Assembly (NCBI GenBank): GCA_903927685.1
Contig: CAIYOB010000322.1
Location: forward strand, 1 to 6,556
DNA: 6,556 nt
DNA from: an uncultured Planctomycetaceae bacterium
GTDB lineage: Bacteria > Planctomycetota > Planctomycetia > Pirellulales > Pirellulaceae
Direction: 5' to 3'
Positions 1 through 4,949 of this stretch are shown here, piece after piece. Position 1 is the stretch's first letter, and each line of letters opens with the position of its first letter. Made by a program: the position numbers and the translations under genes. Below the pieces are notes generated by a model. That model was not told the DNA's origin and ran no database searches. It was given only the letters and a program-made list of their open reading frames with translations.

Positions 1-37
1 CCGCTTTCATCTCCTCGACCGCCCACGGTGCCAGCAT
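1..37 (-). CDS. N-terminal fragment of a gene leaving the window, possibly a transposase
   Basis: Reading leftwards, an ATG at 37-35 opens a frame that stays open to the window edge and gives only 12 residues, MLAPWAVEEMKA. Seen directly: the ATG is preceded on the minus strand by AAGGGAG with six bases (TGACGG) between the GGAG core and the ATG, a convincing ribosome binding site. The peptide resembles, from memory, the start of IS4-family (IS50/Tn5-like) transposases, which often begin with a Trp-Ala/Val-x-x-Glu-x stretch before an 'AADLGDxR' segment, but that diagnostic part lies outside the window. The transposase reading is therefore a guess; the existence of a gene start is better supported. 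If it is an insertion sequence, its outer end should fall between about 60 and 148. Confidence 0.45.
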   Translation of the reverse strand, partial: MLAPWAVEEMKA

Positions 38-249
38 CCGTCACTCCCTTGACTTGCTTCGCCCTCCTGCGTCAAATCACTAACTTCTGAGTATCCCATA
101 CCTCCCCGAAATCGCCTAGATCAGTTCTGACTTGTGTAGAACAACGAGGGCGTTGCCCCAGGCTGCGGTGAATATGGCCTTCGGCCAGAGTTACAGGCCG
201 AAAATGCGCAACTTCGAAGTCCCGGGGGAGGCTGCCGAAAAACGGCCAC

Positions 250-275
250 GGGAAGCTCGTTTCGTGCGCGTTGCT
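250..275 (-). repeat. Dispersed repeat A, left copy
   Basis: The stretch 250-275 (GGGAAGCT-C-GTTTCGTGCGCGTTGCT) matches 2491-2515 (GGGAAGCTGTTTCGTGAGCGTTCCT) with one inserted base and two mismatches. Its core, read on the opposite strand as AGCAACGCGCACGAAA, also matches 2368-2383 (AGCAACGCTCACGAAA) at 15 of 16 positions. The motif therefore occurs three times, once on the left of the phosphofructokinase gene and twice on its right. There is no sign that it is coding. Confidence 0.75.
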
Positions 276-310
276 AAAGCGTAAACCCCGGCCCCCGGGC
301 ATTCAAGTCT

Positions 311-342
311 GGGGGCTCGCTGAACTCGACCCCAGGCACCCG
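311..342 (-). repeat. Dispersed repeat B, inverted left copy
   Basis: The reverse complement of 311-342 matches 2272-2303 at 31 of 32 positions; the single difference is a T for a G in the middle. It is thus a third, inverted copy of the unit that is tandemly duplicated at 2229-2312 on the other side of the phosphofructokinase gene. The core GGGGTCGAG...CAGCGAGCCCC is itself a partial palindrome that can fold through its GGGG and CCCC ends. I recall this type of motif as frequent in planctomycete genomes, which a genome-wide count would settle. Confidence 0.8.
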
Positions 343-394
343 TCAGTCCTGGATCTCGTACCGTTCCACCCCGCCCCGGCCACTCAGATCCGCC

Positions 395-414
395 GGCCAC
401 GCTCAAGCGTGACC
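395..414 (-). terminator. Hairpin just downstream of the phosphofructokinase stop, possible 3' end
   Basis: On the minus strand the transcript can form an 8-bp stem closed by the tetraloop UUGA: GGUCACGC pairs with GCGUGGCC, with one U-G wobble. On the plus strand the same position is a C/A mismatch, so the structure fits better as minus-strand RNA. It starts about 17 bases past the TGA of the phosphofructokinase gene. No U-run follows, so it is not a textbook intrinsic terminator; it may instead be a 3'-protecting hairpin or a weak terminator. Confidence 0.35.
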
Positions 415-430
415 TCCAACTTGCCCGCGC

Positions 431-2125
431 TCAGCCGCCGGACGGCAGGTGCTCCAGGGCGAGCGTTTCCGTTGGCAAATCGCAGACTTCGGAGGGACCG
501 AAGTACTGGATGGGACCGGGATAGACATAGTCGTCCTCCAGGGCCCAGGCGGCGCGCTTCGATGCCAGTTCCTTGAACGGCCGGCCGTCCAGTTCCACCA
601 GGGCTTTGCGGATCACCGGCTTGCTCTTGCTTTGACGACGTTCCATGTTCATCATCATGGTCAGCGGCACGCCCATGGCGGTCCACTGGGATGCCGCACA
701 GGTCAGATTGCGCACGGCCGCCAGGTAGCCGGTCTTGCCGCCCAGGACGAGCGTGGAAGCGGTATAGCCGAGGCTGTAGCAGTAGTCGGCGTCGAAGTTC
801 GACGGGGCGGCACAGCGGCCTTCGTAGCCGAAGAAATGGCTCAGGGCGCTGAACTTGCCCCCGAACTTGCCTTCGGCTTTCCACTCGCGGAGCATGTCCC
901 CGACCAGGTCGATCAGCAGTTTTTCCGTCTCGATGCGCGACACCTGGACGTTGCCGTGATCGTCGCGGTCGGCCAGCAGTTGCCGCCGGATCCAGGCGGG
1001 CAGCGAGCCGAACGTCTTCGTCGAGGCTGGGCTGATGCGGCCATTGACAAACTGCAGCTTGTCGTCGTCGCTGAGCGTCTCGAAATAGGCCTTATGTTCC
1101 CCCAGCAAGTCATTCAACTCGGCGATCAGCGCCTTGACTTCCGGAACGAACTCGACCAGCCCCTCGGGGACCAGGACGATCCCAAAGTTCCGTCCATTTT
1201 GGGCCCGCGCCGCAACGATCTTGGCGATCTCTTCGGCCACCTGATGCAGGGTCATCTGCCGGCTTTCCACTTCCTCGGACACGATGCAGACGTTGGGGTG
1301 CGTCTTCAAACCCGCTTCCAGCGCGATATGCGAAGCACTGCGGCCCATTAACTTGATGAAGTGCCAGTACTTCTTCGCCGAATTGGCATCCCGCTGAATG
1401 TTGCCGATCAACTCGGCATAGACCTTCGTCGCCGTATCAAAGCCGAACGAGGTCTCGATCCACTCGTTCTTCAGGTCGCCGTCAATGGTCTTGGGACAGC
1501 CGATCACCTGAATGCCCGCCCGCGTCCGGCAGAAATACTCGGCCAGCATGCAAGCGTTGGTGTTCGAGTCGTCGCCGCCGATCACGACCACGGCGGTAAT
1601 CCCCAGCAGCTGGCAGTTGGCGGCCACCTTGGCAAACTGCTCTTCCGATTCCAGCTTGGTGCGGCCGCTGCCGATGATGTCAAAGCCACCCGTGTTCCGG
1701 TACGAGTCCATCAACTCGTCCGTCAAGACCACGAACTTCTTGTCGATCAAGCCGCTCGGGCCGCCGAGGAAACCGTACAGTTCGGAACCGGGATTCGCGG
1801 CCTTCAGGGCGTCGTATAGGCCCGCAATCACGTTGTGCCCACCGGGAGCTTGTCCGCCGGACAGGATCACGCCGACCTTGATCGCCGTCAGCGATTTCGC
1901 TTCGTGGCCCTCGATCGTGATCAGGGGCAGACCATAGGTGTTAGGGAACTTGGCCTTGATGTCGTCACGGTCGGCCACCGACTCGGTGGGCTCACCGACG
2001 GACAACTTGACGAAGGGACCGCTTTCCGCCAGGGCGGCAGGCAACTTGGGTCGATAGGCAGCACGTGCTTTCTGCACGGGGGAAATGGTGGACATAACCG
2101 CGCTCTTCACTCCTGAGATCTTCAT
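431..2125 (-). CDS. pfp: PPi-dependent 6-phosphofructokinase (long form)
   Basis: Cytoplasmic diphosphate--fructose-6-phosphate 1-phosphotransferase: reversibly transfers phosphate from pyrophosphate to fructose 6-phosphate, giving fructose 1,6-bisphosphate, in glycolysis and gluconeogenesis. The product is 564 aa, the usual size of the long PPi-dependent group (plant beta subunit and bacterial homologues, ~550-570 aa). Landmarks: [10 protein letters not shown] at 89-98 (phosphate donor loop), GGDDSNTNA at 183-191 with the second Asp typical of PPi rather than ATP users, [10 protein letters not shown] at 211-220 with the catalytic [16 protein letters not shown] at 260-270 (substrate binding) and [15 protein letters not shown] at 434-448 (fructose 6-phosphate side). 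None of these is damaged. Start: the longest form begins at 2125 but has no Shine-Dalgarno. Met11 (ATG at 2095, MSTISPVQ) lies behind a purine-rich stretch, AGGAG 14 and GAAGAG 7 bases upstream, and is a serious alternative. The gene stands alone, divergent from the glycoside hydrolase. Confidence 0.96.
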   Translation of the reverse strand: MKISGVKSAVMSTISPVQKARAAYRPKLPAALAESGPFVKLSVGEPTESVADRDDIKAKFPNTYGLPLITIEGHEAKSLTAIKVGVILSGGQAPGGHNVIAGLYDALKAANPGSELYGFLGGPSGLIDKKFVVLTDELMDSYRNTGGFDIIGSGRTKLESEEQFAKVAANCQLLGITAVVVIGGDDSNTNACMLAEYFCRTRAGIQVIGCPKTIDGDLKNEWIETSFGFDTATKVYAELIGNIQRDANSAKKYWHFIKLMGRSASHIALEAGLKTHPNVCIVSEEVESRQMTLHQVAEEIAKIVAARAQNGRNFGIVLVPEGLVEFVPEVKALIAELNDLLGEHKAYFETLSDDDKLQFVNGRISPASTKTFGSLPAWIRRQLLADRDDHGNVQVSRIETEKLLIDLVGDMLREWKAEGKFGGKFSALSHFFGYEGRCAAPSNFDADYCYSLGYTASTLVLGGKTGYLAAVRNLTCAASQWTAMGVPLTMMMNMERRQSKSKPVIRKALVELDGRPFKELASKRAAWALEDDYVYPGPIQYFGPSEVCDLPTETLALEHLPSGG

Positions 2126-2148
2126 CGGATAAAACAGCCAGAACCGAC

Positions 2149-2177
2149 AGTGTAGCGCCTGGGCGGACGGACTTCAA
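2149..2177 (-). promoter_or_regulatory. Predicted sigma70-like promoter of the phosphofructokinase gene
   Basis: Reading the minus strand, TTGAAG (2177-2172) and TACACT (2154-2149) are separated by exactly 17 bases. Each hexamer matches the consensus (TTGACA, TATAAT) at four of six positions. A start site about seven bases past the -10 would leave a leader of roughly 17 nt to the ATG at 2125 or 47 nt to the ATG at 2095. The second length is more comfortable and slightly favours the shorter protein. In GC-rich DNA a match of this quality can arise by chance. Confidence 0.4.
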
Positions 2178-2181
2178 GCCG

Positions 2182-2207
2182 AAACGGCACGGGGAAACGG
2201 CACGGGG
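2182..2207. repeat. Perfect 13-bp tandem duplication upstream of the phosphofructokinase promoter
   Basis: AAACGGCACGGGG occurs twice without a gap, at 2182-2194 and 2195-2207, with no mismatch. Relative to the predicted minus-strand promoter the pair falls at about -40 to -65, where activators commonly bind. A period of 13 does not match one helical turn, so simple replication slippage is an equally good explanation. Confidence 0.7.
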
Positions 2208-2228
2208 GACCTGGGCGGATGCCAGGCA

Positions 2229-2312
<84 letters not shown>

Positions 2313-2370
2313 CCCGACGGTAGGCTCACCGCGTTTCGCCACAGGCCCCCTGGTCATGCCGGCGCGTAGC

Positions 2371-2512
2371 AACGCTCACGAAATAGAGTCCTCGTTTAAC
2401 GCCAAGCCGGCAGGCGACGGCTTGGGTGGCCGCATCCCGCTGATCCGCCGTCGCCTGCCGGCTCGGCGTTAAACGAACTGAGCCGAAATGGGGAAGCTGT
2501 TTCGTGAGCGTT
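2371..2512. repeat. Outer inverted repeat of a nested palindromic element (repeat A arms)
   Basis: AACGCTCACGAAA at 2371-2383 is exactly the reverse complement of TTTCGTGAGCGTT at 2500-2512. These perfect 13-bp arms enclose a much stronger inner inverted repeat. The spaces between outer and inner arms differ (8 bases left, 23 right), so the whole is not one continuous stem. The arms belong to the same repeat A family as 250-275. With a total span of 142 bp and no coding capacity, the element has the size and form of a small MITE or a REP doublet; no flanking target-site duplication stands out. Confidence 0.7.
2392..2476 (-). repeat. Inner 30-bp inverted repeat, strong hairpin
   Basis: Arms 2392-2421 and 2447-2476 are reverse complements at 29 of 30 positions, with a 25-base loop between them. 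The single exception is A2404 against C2464. Read as plus-strand RNA this is an A-C mismatch, but read as minus-strand RNA it becomes a G-U wobble, giving an uninterrupted 30-bp stem. The arms are GC-rich in the inner two thirds and end outward in GTTTAACG/CGTTAAAC. The element sits between two divergent genes, not behind a gene, so it is not positioned as a terminator for either of them. Confidence 0.88.
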
Positions 2513-2669
2513 CCTACCCGTTGGGCAGCGAACAGGAAATACAGTACAAAGGACCGGTGTCTCGGCGACTCGGCCGTGAATCGGGCGACCGCCGGTTGGC
2601 CGGGCGCACCGAGGCGTCGTGATGATGGAGTACTGCCTTGCCCCCCTGGAGATTCCAAGGAGCCCCGCG
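2513..2669. promoter_or_regulatory. Leader/promoter region of the glycoside hydrolase, plus the RBS that fixes its start
   Basis: The firm element is AAGGAG at 2657-2662, seven bases before the ATG at 2670, an excellent Shine-Dalgarno that selects this ATG over the in-frame ATG at 2619. No good sigma70 promoter is visible: the best pairing, TTGGGC 2521-2526 with TACAAA 2545-2550 (18-base spacer), matches poorly. The promoter could lie here or further upstream, in which case the large hairpin at 2392-2476 would be part of the mRNA leader. Confidence 0.5.
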
Positions 2670-4838
2670 ATGATTCGGCCCAGCGTTTTCTCCGCCGCCA
2701 TGTGGATGCTGTTCGTCCCGAGTCTGCTTGCCGCCGCGGAGGCCGCGGACGCCCCGGGCTTGCGCGTGACGCACACGCTGAACGCCCAGACGCTGTCGCC
2801 TTACGACGTGTTGGAGATCACGTTCGATCACCCCAACCAGTACGACAATCCCTTTCGCGATGTGACTCTCGACGTGACCTTCGAGTCGCCTGGCGGCAAG
2901 CAGGTGCGGATCGGCGGCTTCCACTACGGCTCGCGGGAACCGCCGCGGATCAAGCTGCCGCCGGAGACGGGCAAAGGCAGGCCGGAGTACGAGTTCACGG
3001 ACCAGTCGCTGTGGAAAGCCCGGTTTGCACCTGCGGCACTGGGGGCGTGGAAGTACGCGTTTACGCTGGCCAACGCCGCGGGCCAACGGACGGCGGGAAG
3101 CGGCGAGTTTCGCGTGGTGCAGGGACGCGTTGCCCAGCCCGGCTTTCTCCGCCAGAACCCGGCCAACCCCTTCCGCTGGGTCCACGACGACGGCTCGCCG
3201 TTCTATGGAGTCGGCATCCAGGAGTGCCTGGGCGACTCGGCGGGCACCGGTTCGGCACTGGCCGCCATGTCGCTCGAGGGCCCGTTTCGCACCGACCGGA
3301 GCGAGCCGGTCGAGCTGCCCACCGGGCCGTTGTACGTGCGCGGTCCGTCCCTGAACCCGCTGAACGGGGACGTCTACTTCCGCCGCTACGCCCGCTGCGG
3401 GTTCAACCTGTTCCGCATGTCGCAGCGCAACTGCTCGTACGACCTGTACCGCGACCTGGATCATTACCTGGTCCAGGAGGGCGTGATGACCGACGAACTG
3501 CTCCAGCACGTGCGCAAGTACGGCTATCGCGTGATGTACGGCCTGTTCGGCTACCAGCCCGTGTTCAACGATCATCCCGACGACGCGGCCGGGATGGCCA
3601 AGCTGCAGCGATTCATCAAGTACAGCGTCGACCGCTGGGGCGCGTACGTCGACGTGTGGGAGTTCCTGAACGAGCAGCAGGCTGCGGACGGCTGGTACGC
3701 CCAGTTGACGCCATATCTCCGCTCGATCGACCCGTATCAGCATCCGATCACCACCAGTTGGGAACGGCCCGAGTTGCCGGGCATCGAGGTGAATGCTCCG
3801 CACTGGTACGGCAACGAGGACGAGCGGCAGTCGGACGCCGTCACGGCCTCCCGGGCAGAATCCTGGAAGCGGCACAAGCTGCCGGTGATCGTGGGGGAGC
3901 AGGGCAACAGCGCCCCGCCCGGCAAGGACCGTGCGCCCGGCGTAGGCGGCGTATGGGACGCCGGCTCGGCGCGCCGCATGCGTCTGCGGCTGTGGTCGGC
4001 CATGTTCCACGAGATCTCCTTCATCTTCTGGAACACCAGCTACGCCCGTGACGGGCACTACATGAACATCTGGCTCGGGCCGCAGGAGCGGCAGTCCGTG
4101 CGGGCCCTGCAGGATTTTTCCTCGCGTTTGGATGCGGACGTGCGGACGGCTGCCGTGACGGTCTCTGATCCGGCGCGGGTCCGAGCCTACGGTCTGCGTT
4201 CGGCCAGGCAGGCCGCCGTCTACCTGCATCATTTTGCGGACCACCAGGCCGTCTGCCGCGGCGTGCAAGTGACCGTGGAAATCCCGGCGGACGGGACGGC
4301 TTACTGGTACGAGCCGGAAACCGCCGCAGTGCTGTCCGCCCAGCCGGTGGCCGCGGGGTCGCGAGAACTGGTCGCGCCCGAGTTCCGCGTGGATCTGGCC
4401 CTGCTGGTCACGCCGGCTGGTGCGCCCGATATCGATCGGGACGGGGTACCCAACCAGTTGGATGCCGACGATGACAACGACGGCGTCGCCGATCTTCAGG
4501 ACGCATTTCCCCTGGAGCCGGAAGAGTGGTCGGACGAGGATCACGACCTGATCGGCGACAACTTGGACGCGGACGTCGACAGCGACGGCCAAGGGGATGA
4601 TCGCAATCGCAACGGCACGCCGGACCACGAGGAGCTGGACCTGGACGGCGACGGCGTCCCACGCGCCAACGCCGTTCCCTGGGACGCTTTCCCCCTGGAT
4701 CCCCGCGAGTGGCGAGACACCGACGGCGACGGGATCGGGGACAACGCCGACCTGGACGACGACGGCGACGGATTCCCCGACGCGGACGAGGAGCAGGCGG
4801 GAACGCGTCCGCGGGATTCCCTGAGTTCCCCGGATTGA
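2670..4838 (+). CDS. Secreted DUF5060-type glycoside hydrolase with calcium-binding C-terminal tail
   Basis: A 722-aa exported enzyme, probably acting on a polysaccharide outside the cytoplasm. Residues 1-27 form a signal peptide (MIRPSVF, then a hydrophobic core MWMLFVPSLLAAA and an Ala-rich cleavage zone). About 30-150 is a beta-sandwich typical of DUF5060 (LRVTHTLNAQ..., ending GEFRVVQG), followed by the linker motif NPFRWVHDDGSPFYGVG (167-183) that opens the (beta/alpha)8 barrel. Clan GH-A signs: DVWEFLNEQ (328-336), with Asn334-Glu335 as probable acid/base; HWY at 378-380; LPVIVGEQG (404-412), with Glu410 as probable nucleophile; FWNTSY at 453-458. A small beta-domain follows (~490-582), then an Asp-rich tail (~587-722). 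Start chosen by AAGGAG seven bases upstream and by the signal peptide; starting at 2619 would add 17 residues ahead of it. The next gene begins 111 bases downstream on the same strand. Substrate and GH family are not determinable here. Confidence 0.87.
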   Translation: MIRPSVFSAAMWMLFVPSLLAAAEAADAPGLRVTHTLNAQTLSPYDVLEITFDHPNQYDNPFRDVTLDVTFESPGGKQVRIGGFHYGSREPPRIKLPPETGKGRPEYEFTDQSLWKARFAPAALGAWKYAFTLANAAGQRTAGSGEFRVVQGRVAQPGFLRQNPANPFRWVHDDGSPFYGVGIQECLGDSAGTGSALAAMSLEGPFRTDRSEPVELPTGPLYVRGPSLNPLNGDVYFRRYARCGFNLFRMSQRNCSYDLYRDLDHYLVQEGVMTDELLQHVRKYGYRVMYGLFGYQPVFNDHPDDAAGMAKLQRFIKYSVDRWGAYVDVWEFLNEQQAADGWYAQLTPYLRSIDPYQHPITTSWERPELPGIEVNAPHWYGNEDERQSDAVTASRAESWKRHKLPVIVGEQGNSAPPGKDRAPGVGGVWDAGSARRMRLRLWSAMFHEISFIFWNTSYARDGHYMNIWLGPQERQSVRALQDFSSRLDADVRTAAVTVSDPARVRAYGLRSARQAAVYLHHFADHQAVCRGVQVTVEIPADGTAYWYEPETAAVLSAQPVAAGSRELVAPEFRVDLALLVTPAGAPDIDRDGVPNQLDADDDNDGVADLQDAFPLEPEEWSDEDHDLIGDNLDADVDSDGQGDDRNRNGTPDHEELDLDGDGVPRANAVPWDAFPLDPREWRDTDGDGIGDNADLDDDGDGFPDADEEQAGTRPRDSLSSPD
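4428..4787 (+). repeat. Thrombospondin type 3-like calcium-binding repeats encoded at the hydrolase C-terminus
   Basis: Residues 587-706 of the glycoside hydrolase contain about eight Asp-rich loops of the DxDxDG type (for example DIDRDG, DADDDNDG, DTDGDGIGD, DLDDDGDG). They include a longer repeat with a 61-residue period: DAFPLEPEEWSDEDHDLIGDN at 611 and DAFPLDPREWRDTDGDGIGDN at 672. Such loops bind calcium and usually stiffen or anchor extracellular proteins. They are the final domain here, with no sorting signal or membrane anchor after them (the protein ends RDSLSSPD). Confidence 0.85.
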
Positions 4839-4949
4839 CTACCTAACCATGACTTCGCTTGCGTGCGCCGGCGAAAGTACGAGCCGGCGAAGCGCGATCG
4901 TGGTTCTCCCGAGGCCACTTCAAGTGTTCTCCCAACCCACGAGGTAACC
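4839..4949 (+). other. Spacer between the two secreted-enzyme genes, with hairpin and start-like duplication
   Basis: CGCCGGC (4866-4872) and GCCGGCG (4883-4889) can pair across a ten-base loop; no T-run follows, so this is unlikely to terminate transcription. TAACCATGACTTCGC (4844-4858) recurs as TAACCATGA-GA-CTTCGC at 4945-4961 across the start codon of the next gene. GAGG at 4941-4944 is the ribosome binding site of that gene, five bases from its ATG. A 32-codon frame (4849-4947) ends in the TAA that directly precedes this ATG. Confidence 0.55.

Larger units (their letters stand above)
38..430. other. Intergenic region with dispersed short repeats, no supportable gene
   Basis: No open frame here has a plausible start, a recognisable product or codon use like the neighbouring genes. 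Within it are the upstream region of the left-edge gene, a 7-bp stem (TTCGGCC 180-186 with GGCCGAA 196-202, loop of nine), a 10-bp palindrome ACTTCGAAGT (211-220), a small GCCG/CGGC hairpin with an all-A loop (234-246), repeat A (250-275), repeat B (311-342) and a hairpin behind the phosphofructokinase gene (395-414). The stretch around 148-186 (AGGGCGTTGCCCCAGGCTG and onward) looks to me like another repeat that recurs in planctomycete intergenic DNA, but it has no second copy in this window, so this rests on memory only. Confidence 0.6.

Noticed and set aside
127..146. Tn5/IS50-like terminal inverted repeat (CTGACTTGTGTA)
   Set aside because: The first bases resemble such ends, but it reads away from the left-edge gene, the wrong direction for an element end containing that gene, and no partner end is in the window.
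449..1351. 300-codon plus-strand open frame inside the phosphofructokinase gene
   Set aside because: It lies opposite a protein with complete family motifs; its translation is low-complexity and unlike known proteins. Long antisense frames are expected in GC-rich DNA.
2392..2476. Intrinsic terminator
   Set aside because: The stem is far longer than usual, the loop is 25 bases, no T-run follows on either strand, and it lies between two gene starts and not behind a gene.
2619..2669. Earlier start of the hydrolase at the ATG at 2619
   Set aside because: It would put 17 residues ahead of the signal peptide and lacks a good ribosome binding site, while 2670 has AAGGAG at ideal spacing.
2504..4051. 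515-codon plus-strand frame overlapping the hydrolase start in another frame
   Set aside because: Arg/Pro/Gly-rich translation without motifs; it shares most of its length with the hydrolase, whose frame explains the sequence.
2514..4628. 704-codon minus-strand open frame opposite the glycoside hydrolase
   Set aside because: It is antisense to a gene with signal peptide, domain motifs and an excellent ribosome binding site, and it also runs through the intergenic leader. Val/Arg/Gly-rich translation is typical of a codon-position artefact.
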